DNA from: Luteimonas rhizosphaerae
Lineage (GTDB): Bacteria > Pseudomonadota > Gammaproteobacteria > Xanthomonadales > Xanthomonadaceae
Direction of reading: 5' to 3'
DNA length: 64,000 nucleotides
NCBI RefSeq assembly: GCF_002849595.1
Contig: NZ_NRQR01000026.1
Span: 310,001 to 374,000, forward strand
How positions within the stretch are numbered: the first letter of the stretch is position 1; each line of letters begins with the position of its first letter. The notes beneath the pieces are model-generated. The model searched no databases. It saw only the letters and a list, made by a program, of their open reading frames with translations, and was not told the DNA's origin. Of this stretch, positions 1-10,571 are shown one piece after another. The translations under genes and the position numbers were made by a program.

Positions 1-111
1 GGTGATGCGGCGCAGGTGCGGGCCAACCTGCAGGGCCAGCGTTTCCATCTGCAGATGCCGCCGCGCGCGTCGCTCGATCCGATGACCGAGGACTGGGGCA
101 CCGATGCCTGA
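1..111 (+). CDS. C-terminal end of an unidentified protein (partial)
   Basis: An open frame enters from the left edge of the window and stops at TGA 109-111, giving the last 36 residues of a protein that ends in GTDA. Its stop overlaps the start of the ankyrin-repeat gene (ATGCCTGA, 104-111), so the two are probably translationally coupled in one operon. Too little is present to assign a family. Confidence 0.6.
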   Translation, partial: GDAAQVRANLQGQRFHLQMPPRASLDPMTEDWGTDA

Positions 112-3100
112 GTCGACGCGTCGTCCGCGCCCGGCCTGGATCGCCCTGCTGGCCGGCCTCCTGCTCACCGCCGTCGCCCTCACCGGCGGCCTCGTCGCGG
201 CCATCGCCGGCGCGCTCGCGCAGCCGGCCTTCGCCTGGGCGCTGCGTGCCCGCCGCGGGAGCCTGCCCGGCACGCGCGAGGCGATGCGCACCGATCTGCT
301 GTCGCTGGCGGCCGCGTGGGCCGGCGCCGTCGCGGTATCTGCGCTGCTGGTGATCTGGCCGTTGTCGGCCCTGCGCCAGGGCGGCGAACTCGCCGCGGCG
401 CTCGCATTGAGCGTGGCCGTCGGCGTCGTCGTCATCGCGTTCTGGCGCACCTGGCCGCTGTGGCACGCGCTCGAAACCGACGGTGGCGACCTGCGCGAGC
501 ACTGGCGCGCGCTCGCCGATCGCGACACCGGCAGCTGGCACGGCGTCGGCGCGGCGGTCTGCGTGGCGGCGATCGTCGCGCTCGTACTGGTGCTGGCCTG
601 GTTGCCGGCGACCGCCACCGGCGCGCGCCTCGTCATCGGCATCGGCGCCGCGCTCGCGTGGCCGCTGCTGCATCTGGTGCTCCAGCGCCTGCCCGCGCCG
701 GACGCCTTGCCGGCGCAGGCGATCGAGCCCGTCGCCGATCCGGCCGCGGCGCTGTTCGACGAAGGCGACGGCGCCGATCCGCAGGTCGCACTGTACGCGG
801 CCGCGCGCGGCGGCCGGGTCGACCGCGCGCTGGCGCTGATCGAAGCCGGCGCCGACCTGCGCGCGCTGCCGCCTGCCGACGATCGCGACCAGCGCAGCCT
901 GCCGGTGCTGGCCGCGGTGCTGCCGGACCTGCGCCTGCTGCGCGACCTGATCGCGCGCGGGGTCGACGTCAATGCCGCGCACGCGGGCATGACTCCGCTG
1001 CTGGCCGCGACCCGCGACAGCTGGCACGGCCGCCCCGACGCGGTGATGACCCTGCTGGCGAATGGCGCCGACGCGCGCATCACCGACCACGAAGGCAATA
1101 CGCCGCTGCACCTGGCCGCGCGCAGTTCCGATCCCGGCGTCGCCGCGCTGCTGCGCGACGCGGCGGCCGAGCTCGATGTCCGCAACCACGACGGGCTCAC
1201 GCCGCTGGGCGTGGCCTGCGCGGCGGGCAACTGGCGGCTGGCGAAATTCCTGCTCGAACGCGGCGCCGCGCCCGAGGTCGAGGGCGGCACGCCCGCGCTG
1301 CTGGCCGCTGCCGGCGGCGACGAGGACGATCCGGCCGGCGTGCAGCTGCTGATCCGGCACAAGGCGCGCGTCGATTCCCGCGATGCCGTCCGCCGCAGCG
1401 CCCTGCATGCCGCGGCGTTCGCCGGCCACGCCGACATCGTCGCCGCGCTGCTGGCCGCGGGCGCCGACGTGCGCGGCCGCGACAACGACGGCCGCACGCC
1501 GCTGCTCGATGCCGCCCGCGGCGGCAGCCTCGCCGCGCTCGAGGCGCTGGTCGCGGCGGGCGCCGATCTCGCGGCGGTGGACATCGCCGGTCGCAATGCA
1601 CTGGTGCTCGCGTGCGACGCGGAAACGCCGTCGGCGCCGCTGGTCCACCGCCTGCTGGAACTCGGCGTGCCGGCGGATGTCGCCGATGGCGAGGGCCGGC
1701 GGCCGGTCGATCGCGCGGCCGCATCGGGCCGCTGGGCGCTGGTCCGGCTGCTCGATCCCGAGTACGCATTGCCGAACAACGTGCTGTCCGACGACGACAC
1801 CGAGGTGCCGGTCGACCGCGCGCCGCTGCTGCTGCTGCGCGGCAGCCTGCGCGAAGGCCGCTACGACAATCTCGACACCCTGCTGCGGCTGGTCGGCCCC
1901 GCTGACCTCGGCAGCCTGCTGCTCGACGCCGATGCGCCGCAGTCGCAGGCGCGGATCGAATGGCTGCTCGCGCGCGGCGCCGATGTCGAGGTGCGTGACG
2001 AGTCCGGCCAGACCGCCCTGACCCGTCTGTTCGACACCGGCCCGGCGGCCCTGCCGCTGATCCAGTTGCTGCTGCGCCACGGCGCCTCGCCGTCCGGCGC
2101 GGGCGGACTGGCGCGTTTCCTCGCCGCCTGCGTGCGCGACGACCAGGCCACGCGCGCGCTCGAGACCTGCGCGCTGGACCTGCTGGCGCGCGGCGCCGAT
2201 CCGTTCGCACCATCGCCCGACGGCGATCCCCCGCTGTCGCTGGCGGTGCGGCTGGGCTGGTCGCGGCTGCTCGAAGGCCTGATCGGACACGGCGTCGATC
2301 TCGATGCCCGCGACGCCCGTGGCATGGCCGCGCTGCACCTGGCCGCGGCGCTGGGGCGCGATGCCGCATTGAAGTTGCTGGTCCGCCACGGTGCGTCGCC
2401 GGATGCCTGCGCGGCCGACGGGCAGACGCCGCTCGGCGTCGCACTGTCGGGCGGGCGACGCGACCTGGCCGACTGGCTGGACTGGCGCGGCTGGGCGCTG
2501 CCCAGGCGCTCGCTGCAGCCCAGCGACCTGCCGGCGGCGGCGATCGTCGGCGACGCCGGGGCGGTGCGGCGTCTGCTCGACCTCGGCTTCGACGTCGACA
2601 CCGCCGATACGCAGGGCTGCACCGCGCTGCTGCGCGCGGCCGGTGGCGGGCATCGCGCGGTGGTGGATCTGCTGCTCGACCGCGGCGCCGATGCCACGCG
2701 TCCGGCGCAGTCCGGCGCGACGCCGCTGTCGGCCGCGGTCAGCATGCGCCAGGGCGAGATCGTGGATCGCCTGCTGGCCGCCGGCGGCGCGCTGGAACAG
2801 CGCCTGCCCGGCGACGTCACGGTGCTGATGCTGGCCTCGGCGCTGGGCCTGCCCGACATCTGCGCGCGCCTGCTGACCGCCGGCGCCGACATCCACGCCG
2901 GCGACGCGCAGGGCCTGACCCCGCTGCATTGCGCGGCGCTCTACGGCTTCACCTCGCGCGACCGGCCGCGGCTGCTGGCGCTGTTCGACACCCTGCTGCT
3001 GGCCGGCGCCGAGGTCGACGCGGCGGCCGCCGGTGGCGTGACGCCGCTGCTGTTGCTGCTCGGCGCGCGCGCCGAACCCGGCACGGCCTGCGACGAAGAG

Positions 3101-3385
3101 GTGGTGCTGGCGGCGATGGAACACCTGCTCGACGAGGGCGTCTCGCTGGAGGCGCAGGATCCGCGCGGCTTCGGTCCCCTGCACCTGTCGGCGCTGCACG
3201 GCCAGCTGCGGCTCGGCCGGCGCCTGCTGCGCGCCGGCGCCGATCCGGACCTGCGCGACACCCTCAACCGCACCCCGCGCGAGATCGCGGTGATGCGCGG
3301 CTTCATCGACGTCGCTGCCGAGTTCGCGCCGGTGCAGCCGTCGGACAGCGTGTCGATGGCGCGGTTCCTGCGCGAGCAGCGCTGA
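104..3385 (+). CDS. Large membrane-anchored ankyrin-repeat protein
   Basis: This is a 1093-residue protein. The first ~200 residues hold about five hydrophobic segments (near 12-36, 65-88, 95-113, 147-168 and 173-192), so it should sit in the inner membrane. From about residue 225 to 1080 it is an almost continuous ankyrin array: repeated G-A-D at turn ends, T-P-L/A-L-H helix starts, and LL..GAD modules spaced about 33 residues. Ankyrin arrays mediate protein-protein contacts; no catalytic domain is visible. The start overlaps the preceding stop by eight bases. It converges on the dnaE2 operon, with about 100 bases between. The partner is unknown. Confidence 0.85.
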   Translation: MPESTRRPRPAWIALLAGLLLTAVALTGGLVAAIAGALAQPAFAWALRARRGSLPGTREAMRTDLLSLAAAWAGAVAVSALLVIWPLSALRQGGELAAALALSVAVGVVVIAFWRTWPLWHALETDGGDLREHWRALADRDTGSWHGVGAAVCVAAIVALVLVLAWLPATATGARLVIGIGAALAWPLLHLVLQRLPAPDALPAQAIEPVADPAAALFDEGDGADPQVALYAAARGGRVDRALALIEAGADLRALPPADDRDQRSLPVLAAVLPDLRLLRDLIARGVDVNAAHAGMTPLLAATRDSWHGRPDAVMTLLANGADARITDHEGNTPLHLAARSSDPGVAALLRDAAAELDVRNHDGLTPLGVACAAGNWRLAKFLLERGAAPEVEGGTPALLAAAGGDEDDPAGVQLLIRHKARVDSRDAVRRSALHAAAFAGHADIVAALLAAGADVRGRDNDGRTPLLDAARGGSLAALEALVAAGADLAAVDIAGRNALVLACDAETPSAPLVHRLLELGVPADVADGEGRRPVDRAAASGRWALVRLLDPEYALPNNVLSDDDTEVPVDRAPLLLLRGSLREGRYDNLDTLLRLVGPADLGSLLLDADAPQSQARIEWLLARGADVEVRDESGQTALTRLFDTGPAALPLIQLLLRHGASPSGAGGLARFLAACVRDDQATRALETCALDLLARGADPFAPSPDGDPPLSLAVRLGWSRLLEGLIGHGVDLDARDARGMAALHLAAALGRDAALKLLVRHGASPDACAADGQTPLGVALSGGRRDLADWLDWRGWALPRRSLQPSDLPAAAIVGDAGAVRRLLDLGFDVDTADTQGCTALLRAAGGGHRAVVDLLLDRGADATRPAQSGATPLSAAVSMRQGEIVDRLLAAGGALEQRLPGDVTVLMLASALGLPDICARLLTAGADIHAGDAQGLTPLHCAALYGFTSRDRPRLLALFDTLLLAGAEVDAAAAGGVTPLLLLLGARAEPGTACDEEVVLAAMEHLLDEGVSLEAQDPRGFGPLHLSALHGQLRLGRRLLRAGADPDLRDTLNRTPREIAVMRGFIDVAAEFAPVQPSDSVSMARFLREQR

Positions 3386-3490
3386 GTCCGGGCACCGCGC
3401 GCGGCCGGGTCCGGACGCGGCGATCGACGCGGTAGACGGGACGCGGCATGGGAATGCGCGGCGCGCGACACCCCGGGTGGCGGCGCCGGT

Positions 3491-6400
3491 TCAGTGGAAA
3501 TCGCGCGAGCTCGTCTGCAGTTCGCCCAGCAGATGGCTCATGTCCGCCATGTCGCGGGCGATCAGATGCTGCACGCCGTCGACGTCTTCCCAGCGACCGC
3601 GCACGGCCAGCAGGCGCGCGCCCAGCAGCGCCTTGCGCCGGCGCAGCGCGACATGCGGCCACACCACGACGTTGATCATCCCGTGCTCGTCCTCGAGCGT
3701 GACGAACATCGTGCCGCTGGCCGTCGCCGGCCGCTGGCGCTGGGTGACGATGCCGGCGGCGTGCACACCGCGCCCGTGCGGAAGGGTGCGCAGCTGGCGG
3801 GTGTCGACGATGCGCTGGCGCTGCAGGCGCGCGCGCAGCAGCGACAGCGGATGCGCCTGCAGGGTCAGGCCGGTGGCGCGGTAATCGGACAGCACCTCTT
3901 CGCCCGCGGTCGGCGCCGGCAGCGCGATCGCGGTCTCCCCGGGACTGCCCGGCAGCAGCGGATGCCGGCGCTCGATGCCGGCCACCGCCCAGCGCGCGGC
4001 ATTGCGATGGCCGGCCAGGGTCTGCAGCGCGCCGGCTTCGGCCAGGGCGCGGCGCGCCTTTTCGTCGAGGCCCGCGCGCAGCGACAGGTCGTGCACGTCG
4101 GCGAAGGGCCGCTGCGCGCGCGCGGCGACGATCGCCTGCGCCATGTCCTTCGACAGGCCGGCCACCTGGCGCAGGCCGAGGCGGATCGCCGCCTGGCCGC
4201 CATCGTCGTCGCCGCGCCGCGCATGGCCACCTTCCAGCGTGTTGTCGCCGTCGCTGCAGGTCACGTCGACCGGCCGCACGGTGATCGGCACGCGTGCGTC
4301 CTTGCCGCGGCGCGCGTCCTGCACGATCTGGCTCGGCGAATAGAAGCCCATCGGCTGCGCGTTGAGCAGCGCGCAGGCGAACGCCGCGGGTTCGTGGCGT
4401 TTGAGCCAGCAACTGATGTAGACCAGCTTGGCGAACGAGGCCGCGTGGCTCTGCGGAAACCCGTAGGAACCGAAGCCCTTGATCTGTTCGAAGATCTGGT
4501 CGATGAAGTCGGCCGCGTAGCCCTTGGCTTCCATCAGCGCACGGATGCGCGCGCGATGCGGCGCCATGTCGCCGCCCTGGCGCCAGGCGGCCATCGAACG
4601 CCGCAGGTTGTCGGCCTCGTCGGGTGCGTAGCCGGCGTGGATCACCAGTTCCATGACCTGTTCCTGGAACAGCGGGATGCCGAGGGTGCGGCCGAGGATC
4701 TCCTCGATACCGTCGGACGGATACGTCACCGGTTCCTGGCCCTGCCGCCGGCGCAGGTACGGGTGGACCATGCCGCCCTGGATCGGGCCGGGCCGCACGA
4801 TCGCCACTTCGATGACCAGGTCGTAGAAGGTCGCCGGCTTCAGCCGCGGCAGCATGCTCATCTGCGCCCGCGATTCGATCTGGAACACGCCGACGGTGTC
4901 GGCCGCCTGGATCATCGCGTAGGTCGGCGGGTCGTCCGCCGGCAGCGCGGCCAGGTCGATCCGGTAGCCGCGGTGGCGCGCGACCAGGTCCACCGCCTTG
5001 CGGATGCAGGTCAGCATGCCGAGCGCCAGGCAGTCGACCTTCAGCAGCTTCATCGTCTCCAGGTCGTCCTTGTCCCACTGGATGATGGTGCGGTCGGCCA
5101 TCGCCGCGTTCTCCACCGGCACCAGTGCGCTCAGTGGTTCTTCGCTGATGACGAAGCCGCCGACGTGCTGCGACAGATGCCGCGGGTGGTCGCGCAACTG
5201 GTCGGCGACGCCGAGCACGCGCGTGATCAGCGGGTTGTCGGGGTCGAAGCCGGCCTCGCGCAGGCGTTGGTCCATCGGCGTCTCGCCGTTGCCCCAGCCG
5301 TAGCATTCGGCCAGCAGCGCGACCTGGTCGGCGGGCAGGCCGAAGGCGCGGGCCACGTCGCGCACCGCGCTCTTGCCGCGGTAGCGGATGACGGTCGCGG
5401 CCAGCGCGGCGCGCTCGCGGCCGTATTTGGCGTAGACGTACTGCAGCACCTCCTCGCGCCGTTCGTGCTCGAAATCAACGTCGATGTCCGGCGGCTCGTT
5501 GCGCTCCCTCGACAGGAAGCGCGCCATCAGCAGCCGGCTCTCGGACGGATCGACGACGGTGATGCCGAGCGCGAAGCACACCGCCGAATTGGCCGACGAG
5601 CCGCGGCCCTGGCACAAAATCCCCTGCGAGGTCGCGAAGCGGACGATGTCCTCGACCGTCAGGAAAAAAGCTTCGTACCTGAGGTCCGCGATCAGGGCCA
5701 GCTCGGACTCGATCTGCCGGACCACGGCCGCCGGCGCGCCTGCGGGCCAGCGTTTGCGCATGCCGGCTTCGGTCAACGCGCGCAGCCAGGTGGTCGGCGT
5801 GTGGCCGGCCGGGACCAGCTCGTTGGGATAGTCGTAGCCGACTTCGTCGAGACGGAACGTGCAGCGGCGCGCCAGCTGCACGGCGGCGTCGAGCAGCGCG
5901 TGCGGATGGATGTTGCCCAGGGCCCGGCGCGTGCGCAGGTGGCGCTCGCCGTTGCGGAACAGGTGCGCGCCGCAGTCGGCCAGCGGCAGGTTGTGGCGGA
6001 TCGCGGTCATCGTGTCCTGCAGCACGCGGCGGCGGCGCACGTCGAGGTGCACGTCGCCGGCGGCGAGCGGCGTCAGGCCGGTCTGCGCGGCGAGTGCCAG
6101 CAGTGTCGCCAGGCGGGCCTCGTCGTCGTCTTCGCGGTGCAGCTCCACCGCCAGATGCGCGCGTGCGCCGAGCAGGCCGCGCAGCCACGCGCCTTCGCCC
6201 GGATCGGGTCGGGCCGCTGGCAGCCACAGCGCGAACACGCCGGGCGCATCGTCGCCGAGGACCGCTTCGACATCCTGCCGAGTCAGCCGGTAACGGCCCT
6301 TGGGCGCGGCGCGGCGTGCGGTCGTGATCAGCCGGCACAGGCGGGTGTAGCCGGCGCGGGTCTCGACCAGCAGCACGCACTTGAGCCCGCAGACGAGGGT

Positions 6401-6733
6401 GAACTCGCTGCCGACGATCAGCGGCACGCCGGTGGCGCGCGAGGCTTCGAGGCCGCGGACGATGCCGGCCAGCGAGCATTCGTCGGTGATCGCCAGGGCC
6501 TCGTAGCCGCACTGGCGCGCGCGCAGGAACAGGTCTTCGGCGCTGGCCGCGCCGCGCAGGAACGAGAAGTCCGACAGGCAGTGCAGTTCCGCATACGCCG
6601 GCTGGGCGTCGGAGATCAGCACCGCGTCGTTCGCGGCCTGCAGGTCGAGCCGGCGCGCCATGTCCCAGGCGCGGGGCGCGCGGCCACCGGGGGTGTCGCG
6701 GTCCACGCCGTCGACGCTGTCGTCCCGGCTCAT
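3491..6733 (-). CDS. dnaE2: Error-prone DNA polymerase DnaE2 (ImuC)
   Basis: This is a 1080-residue C-family polymerase alpha subunit, the usual DnaE2 length. It is the catalytic member of the ImuA-ImuB-DnaE2 mutasome, which carries out SOS-induced translesion synthesis. Visible features are a PHP domain starting around residue 47, a GRGSSANS stretch, the catalytic DIDVDF motif near residue 415, a third acidic position in LLKVDCL, and a C-terminal OB-fold region (TMFVTLEDE). The frame stays open far upstream, but the ATG at 6731-6733 is chosen because it overlaps the imuB stop as ATGA and gives the family length. It is the last gene of lexA-imuA-imuB-dnaE2. Confidence 0.95.
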   Translation of the reverse strand: MSRDDSVDGVDRDTPGGRAPRAWDMARRLDLQAANDAVLISDAQPAYAELHCLSDFSFLRGAASAEDLFLRARQCGYEALAITDECSLAGIVRGLEASRATGVPLIVGSEFTLVCGLKCVLLVETRAGYTRLCRLITTARRAAPKGRYRLTRQDVEAVLGDDAPGVFALWLPAARPDPGEGAWLRGLLGARAHLAVELHREDDDEARLATLLALAAQTGLTPLAAGDVHLDVRRRRVLQDTMTAIRHNLPLADCGAHLFRNGERHLRTRRALGNIHPHALLDAAVQLARRCTFRLDEVGYDYPNELVPAGHTPTTWLRALTEAGMRKRWPAGAPAAVVRQIESELALIADLRYEAFFLTVEDIVRFATSQGILCQGRGSSANSAVCFALGITVVDPSESRLLMARFLSRERNEPPDIDVDFEHERREEVLQYVYAKYGRERAALAATVIRYRGKSAVRDVARAFGLPADQVALLAECYGWGNGETPMDQRLREAGFDPDNPLITRVLGVADQLRDHPRHLSQHVGGFVISEEPLSALVPVENAAMADRTIIQWDKDDLETMKLLKVDCLALGMLTCIRKAVDLVARHRGYRIDLAALPADDPPTYAMIQAADTVGVFQIESRAQMSMLPRLKPATFYDLVIEVAIVRPGPIQGGMVHPYLRRRQGQEPVTYPSDGIEEILGRTLGIPLFQEQVMELVIHAGYAPDEADNLRRSMAAWRQGGDMAPHRARIRALMEAKGYAADFIDQIFEQIKGFGSYGFPQSHAASFAKLVYISCWLKRHEPAAFACALLNAQPMGFYSPSQIVQDARRGKDARVPITVRPVDVTCSDGDNTLEGGHARRGDDDGGQAAIRLGLRQVAGLSKDMAQAIVAARAQRPFADVHDLSLRAGLDEKARRALAEAGALQTLAGHRNAARWAVAGIERRHPLLPGSPGETAIALPAPTAGEEVLSDYRATGLTLQAHPLSLLRARLQRQRIVDTRQLRTLPHGRGVHAAGIVTQRQRPATASGTMFVTLEDEHGMINVVVWPHVALRRRKALLGARLLAVRGRWEDVDGVQHLIARDMADMSHLLGELQTSSRDFH

Positions 6734-8148
6734 GCGAACCAGCCGTGCAGCATCCAGCCCGCACGCTCGCCCGGCGGTGCGAAGGCCCAGGCCCGCTGGC
6801 CCTGCGAGGTCTCCAGCACGTAGTAGTCGCGGCGCGCGTCGCCGCCGTCCCACCAGCCGCTTTCCAGCCGCTCCGGACCGGACAGGATGCGCAGCCTCGG
6901 ATCGCGCAGCGGCACCGGTTGCGGCAGCAGCCACAGCGGCCGCGCCGGTCGCGGCGGCGCCGTGGCGATCGGCGCCTCGTCGCCCTGCACACGCTGCCAG
7001 GCGCGTTCGGGACGCGGATCGCCGGCCGGCGCGACGCGGTAGACGGCCTCGTCGCCCAGCCGCGCGCGCAGGCGCTCGCGCAGCTGCGGCCAGGGCAGGG
7101 CCTGCTGCGCGCGCAGATCGAACAGGTCGCGCGTGGCCGGCACGAAGGGCGGAAGCTCGCGCGCGAGCAGACGCAGCGCCACCACGGGCTTGGGAATCCG
7201 CACGCGCTCCAGGCGGTTGCGGGTCAGCTCGAACAGCATCGCCGGTTCGCGTTCCGCGGCCAGCAGGCCGACTTCGACGTCGGTGCGCGCGTCCTCGTGC
7301 TCCAGCCGCAGCACGAAGCGCTGCACGCCGCCGTCGCGGATCGACAGATAGGTGCACAGGTCGCCGAGCAGCCGGCGCAGCGGGAACAGCAGCGCGGTGT
7401 GGCTTTCGACCTCGTAGCCGAGTTCCACGCGCGCGTCGAAATGATCCGGCGGCGCGTAATGCGTCAGTGGATCCTCGGCCGTGCCGTAGAGCCGGTCGAG
7501 ATGCGCGAGCACGTCGACGCCGAAGCGCCGGCGCACGCTGTCGCGCGGCAGCGCCCGCAGGCTGCGCAGGTCGCGGATCCCCATGCGGTGCAGGCGCTGG
7601 CCGGCATCGTCGGGCAGCGCCGCGCGCCGCACCGGCACCTTGTCGAGCAGGGTCTGCATCGCACCCGGATGCGACACCGACAGCCCGTCGCGCAGCCCGG
7701 CCAGCACCCGGGCCGCGCGCGGCGTCGGCGCCATCGCGATGCGGTGGACGAAGCCCAGGGCGGTGAGCTCGGCGCGCAGCCGCGCCTCGATCCGCGGCCA
7801 CGGCCCCAGCAGGCTGAAGCTCGAACGCACCTCCAGCACGATGCAGCCCGGCCATTGCGCGCTGACCAGCGAGCTGTGCCGGTAGGCCCAGGCGGCGAGG
7901 AACCGCTGCCAGCGCGGTTCGGCGTCGGCGTCGTGCTCGACCATCGCGAACGTCGGCGACAGCGCGCGGGCCGCGGTCAGGCGCATGCCGGCGCGCAGCC
8001 CGGCCTGGGCCGCGGCGGGGTTGACCGCATGCAGGGTCCGCAGCTGCGCGGAACCGCCGATCAGCGCCAGCGGCGCCTCGGGGTCGGGCAGGCGCCGCAG
8101 GACGGCATCGAGCGCCAGTTGCGGCAGCAGTACGCAGGCCCACAGCAT
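6730..8148 (-). CDS. imuB: ImuB, catalytically dead Y-family polymerase homologue
   Basis: A 472-residue protein of the ImuB (DinP-like) family. Known ImuB proteins lack the catalytic acidic residues of Y-family polymerases; they act as hub subunits linking ImuA, DnaE2 and the sliding clamp. Here the N-terminal half reads like a Y-family palm and fingers ([19 protein letters not shown]), and no paired catalytic acids are evident. A region around residues 155-230 contains helix-hairpin-helix-like sequence. The C-terminal tail with RPLWLLPQP resembles the ImuB tail. The start lies 9 bases after the imuA stop and the stop overlaps the dnaE2 start as ATGA, so the genes are coupled. Confidence 0.92.
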   Translation of the reverse strand: MLWACVLLPQLALDAVLRRLPDPEAPLALIGGSAQLRTLHAVNPAAAQAGLRAGMRLTAARALSPTFAMVEHDADAEPRWQRFLAAWAYRHSSLVSAQWPGCIVLEVRSSFSLLGPWPRIEARLRAELTALGFVHRIAMAPTPRAARVLAGLRDGLSVSHPGAMQTLLDKVPVRRAALPDDAGQRLHRMGIRDLRSLRALPRDSVRRRFGVDVLAHLDRLYGTAEDPLTHYAPPDHFDARVELGYEVESHTALLFPLRRLLGDLCTYLSIRDGGVQRFVLRLEHEDARTDVEVGLLAAEREPAMLFELTRNRLERVRIPKPVVALRLLARELPPFVPATRDLFDLRAQQALPWPQLRERLRARLGDEAVYRVAPAGDPRPERAWQRVQGDEAPIATAPPRPARPLWLLPQPVPLRDPRLRILSGPERLESGWWDGGDARRDYYVLETSQGQRAWAFAPPGERAGWMLHGWFA

Positions 8149-8157
8149 CGCCGATCC

Positions 8158-8784
8158 TCAGCCCGCTTCCAGCGCGAAGGCCCGGGCCGGCGCCGGACCG
8201 CCGCGGCATTTGCGCACGTGCCAGGCCGGTCGGCCCGCGGCCTCGCCGGCGTGTTCGATCCGCAGCGCCGCCGGCGAGGGATTGGCGGCGTGGCGACGGT
8301 CGCGCAGCGCGAAGCCCAGGCAGTCGCCGGTATCGCAGGCGACCTGCAGCCGGCGCAGCGCGGGCGCGTCGGCCTGCGCGGGCCAGCCGACCACGGCGGC
8401 GCAGGCGCCGCTGCGCAGGCACTGTTCGAACGCCCACAGCGCATCGCGCGGGGCAGCGTCGATGATCGCCAGACACGCCAGGTCGATGCCCGCCGCCTGC
8501 CAGGCCGGGGCATACGCCACGTAGGGCGGCGCGATCATCGCGACCGTGCCGCCGGCACCGGTCATGCGCGCCAGCGTCGGCAGCAACAGCGACAGCTCGC
8601 CGACGCCGTCGGCCGGCAGCAGCAGTTCGGTCAGCGACCGGCGCGGCCAGCCGCCCTGCGGCAGCAGCGCATCGAGCCTGGCATGGCCGGTCGGCTCGCC
8701 ATCACGGCCGCTCTCCGGGCTGCGCCCGGCGTGCCACAGCGTCCGCGCGGCCAGCAGGCTGTCGAGAGCGACGACGGCACCCAT
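8158..8784 (-). CDS. imuA: ImuA, RecA/SulA-like mutasome subunit
   Basis: A 208-residue protein of the ImuA family (RecA-like fold, sometimes annotated SulA-like). Typical ImuA features are the early G-x-x-x-LD-x-LLP-x-GGWPR-x-SLTELL segment (residues ~35-55) and a central ATPase-like core. ImuA is needed with ImuB and DnaE2 for damage-induced mutagenesis. It begins a single base after the lexA stop and ends 9 bases before imuB, so it is the second gene of an autoregulated SOS operon. Position and family agree well. Confidence 0.9.
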   Translation of the reverse strand: MGAVVALDSLLAARTLWHAGRSPESGRDGEPTGHARLDALLPQGGWPRRSLTELLLPADGVGELSLLLPTLARMTGAGGTVAMIAPPYVAYAPAWQAAGIDLACLAIIDAAPRDALWAFEQCLRSGACAAVVGWPAQADAPALRRLQVACDTGDCLGFALRDRRHAANPSPAALRIEHAGEAAGRPAWHVRKCRGGPAPARAFALEAG

Positions 8785-8785
8785 G

Positions 8786-9394
8786 TCAGCCCTGCCGCAC
8801 CAGGCCGCAGTAGACGCCTTCGATCGCGAAGTCCTGGCCCGGCTGCACGTCGATCGGGGCGTGGGCGGGATTGCGCGGCAACAGGCGCACGCTGCGCCGG
8901 TTGCGCTGCAAGCGCTTGATCGTCAGCTCGCCATCGATGCGGGCGACGACCGTCTGGCCGTCGCGCGCGTCGCCGGTGCGGTGCACGCCGACCAGATCGC
9001 CGTCGAGGATGCCGTCGTCGATCATCGAGTCGCCCTGCACCTTCAACAGGTAGTCCGGCGTCGGCGAGAACAGCCGGCGATCGAGCCACAGCTGCTGGTC
9101 GAGGCCGATGTCGGCCCCGATCGGCTGGCCCGCGGCGACCCGTCCCAGCACCGGCAGCGGCAACAGGTCGGCGTGGCCGCCCGGCAGGCGCAAGCCGCGG
9201 CGGCGACCGGGCGCCTGCGCCAGCAGGCCATCGGCGACCAGCGCCTGGACGTGTTTCTGGGCCGCGTTGCGCGACGCGAAGCCGAAAGCGGCGGCGATCT
9301 CCGCCAGGCTGGGCGCGTGGCCGGCGGCCAGTTCGCGGCGGAGAAACGCCAGCACGGCAGCACGCTGGGGTGACAGGGAATCGGACGGGGTCAT
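8786..9394 (-). CDS. lexA: LexA-family SOS repressor of the mutasome operon (LexA2 type)
   Basis: A 202-residue LexA-type repressor. An N-terminal winged-helix DNA-binding domain (~1-72) is followed by a LexA self-cleavage domain. The cleavage bond is A88-G89 in RVAAGQP, the nucleophile is S123 in QGDSM, and the general base is K160 in ELTIK. Family members are cut when activated RecA co-proteolyses them, which derepresses the operon. Xanthomonads commonly carry a second LexA beside imuAB-dnaE2 that recognises a TGTACA palindrome. Such a palindrome abuts this start codon. The ATG is the only plausible start, and no Shine-Dalgarno fits upstream because the operator occupies that place. Confidence 0.95.
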   Translation of the reverse strand: MTPSDSLSPQRAAVLAFLRRELAAGHAPSLAEIAAAFGFASRNAAQKHVQALVADGLLAQAPGRRRGLRLPGGHADLLPLPVLGRVAAGQPIGADIGLDQQLWLDRRLFSPTPDYLLKVQGDSMIDDGILDGDLVGVHRTGDARDGQTVVARIDGELTIKRLQRNRRSVRLLPRNPAHAPIDVQPGQDFAIEGVYCGLVRQG

Positions 9395-9412
9395 GGTGTA
9401 CAGTTGTACACC
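9395..9412. promoter_or_regulatory. LexA2-type operator, perfect inverted repeat
   Basis: The 18 bases read GGTGTACA-GT-TGTACACC, two perfect 8-base arms around a 2-base centre, directly next to the lexA ATG. This matches the TGTACA-type box known for LexA2 of xanthomonads. On the minus strand a -10-like TACAAC lies inside the box, so repressor binding would block RNA polymerase. Transcription would then start at or within a few bases of the ATG. Confidence 0.85.
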
Positions 9413-9638
9413 CCAGTCACGCAGAAGGCGAGATCGCACGCGCGGATTCAGGCCCGATGGCGCTGCCGCCGGCCTGCGACCCCGCGCGTCGCCGCAGGGA
9501 TCTGCCATCCAGGTCCCGTCCGGGGGACGACCGCGTCGCAGGCGGGCCGAGATCCGCCCACGTCCCCGGGTTTGCCCTGTCTTGCCGGGCGCCGGCACGC
9601 GGCCTATCGTCGAAGGCCTCTCCATGGAAGGACCGCAC

Positions 9639-10502
9639 ATGGCCGCCCCACGCTTCTTCTGCGCGCTGCTGGCCATCGCTCTGCTGCTGCCGCTGGCCGG
9701 CCACGCACAGACCGCGCGCGAAATGCGCAAGCAGGTCGAGGGCAGCATGCTCGTGACCGGCAGCGTCGACATCGCCCGGGACGGCAGCGTCACGGCGCAT
9801 GTCCTGAACCAGGCCGACAAACTGCCGCCCTACGTCGTCAGCCTGATCGCGCGCGCGGTGCCCGCGCTGCGTTTCGAACCCGTCCTCGTCGACGGCGCTC
9901 CGGTGCTGGCGCGCGCGGCGATGAGCTTGCGGCTGGTCGCCACGCCCGGCGACGACGGCAACATGCAGGTCGGGATCAAGAGCGTGCATTTCGGCGAGGA
10001 GCACGCGCCGGACGATCCGGGCGGCGTGCGTTCGATCGACATGACCCCGCCGCGCTTCCCCATGAGCATCGCCGAGATCGGCGGCAAGGGCACCGTCTAC
10101 CTGCTGGTCAAGGTGGGGCGCGACGGCAGCGTCGAGGAAGCCGTGTCCGAGCAGACCAACCTGACGGCGCTGGGCAACGCGCGCGAGATGGAATCGATCC
10201 GCCGCGGGCTGGAGAAGGCCGCGATCAGCGCGGCGCAGCGCTGGACATTCGCGCCGCCGACCCGCGGCGACGGCGTGGACAATCCCTACTGGGTGGTCCG
10301 CGTGCCGGTCGACTTCCGGCTTTCCTCGGGCACGGACCTGGACGACCGCTACGGCGAGTGGGTCGGTTATGTGCCCGGTGCGCGTCACCGGCCCGCCTGG
10401 GCCGAGCCGGATCCGCCGGGTTTCAGCCCCGATACCCTGGTCGCCGGGGGCGTGCACCAGGGCCGGTCGCGCTTCCGCCTGCTGACGCCGCTCGAAGGCT
10501 GA
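9639..10502 (+). CDS. Secreted TonB C-terminal-like protein
   Basis: A 287-residue protein with a clear signal peptide (basic start, hydrophobic 6-20, A-H-A before Gln at about 24). The region ~130-230 reads like a TonB/TolA C-terminal fold: MTPPRFPMSIAEIGGKGTVYL, then a V-x-V-x-x-DGSV-EEA strand pattern and W-T-F-A-P. It has no N-terminal transmembrane anchor or long Pro-rich linker, so it is not a classic TonB; the family is often named energy transducer TonB in xanthomonads. The start was chosen at 9639, because GGAAGGA lies 6 bases upstream, over the ATG at 9624. It shares a terminator with the convergent rho gene. The function is not known. Confidence 0.7.
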   Translation: MAAPRFFCALLAIALLLPLAGHAQTAREMRKQVEGSMLVTGSVDIARDGSVTAHVLNQADKLPPYVVSLIARAVPALRFEPVLVDGAPVLARAAMSLRLVATPGDDGNMQVGIKSVHFGEEHAPDDPGGVRSIDMTPPRFPMSIAEIGGKGTVYLLVKVGRDGSVEEAVSEQTNLTALGNAREMESIRRGLEKAAISAAQRWTFAPPTRGDGVDNPYWVVRVPVDFRLSSGTDLDDRYGEWVGYVPGARHRPAWAEPDPPGFSPDTLVAGGVHQGRSRFRLLTPLEG

Positions 10503-10527
10503 CGGGCGCTCCGCGCCGAGCACAAAA

Positions 10528-10552
10528 AAAGCCCCGCATCCGCGGGGCTTTT
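10528..10552. terminator. Bidirectional rho-independent terminator between the TonB-like gene and rho
   Basis: Seven perfect base pairs (GCCCCGC / GCGGGGC, 10531-10537 and 10542-10548) enclose ATCC. The stem has an A-tract on the left and a T-tract on the right, so it can end transcripts from both convergent genes. Confidence 0.9.
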
Positions 10553-10571
10553 TCTTGGAAGCGCCCGGACC

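Noticed and set aside
3494..6823. 1109-codon plus-strand open frame across dnaE2
   Set aside because: It is the antisense shadow of dnaE2. Its product is Gln/His/Arg/Ala-rich without any recognisable motif, while the minus strand encodes a full polymerase.
6734..8476. Upstream extension of the dnaE2 frame to 1661 codons
   Set aside because: The extra part overlaps imuB and imuA in another frame and is low-complexity. The ATGA-coupled start at 6733 gives the normal DnaE2 length.
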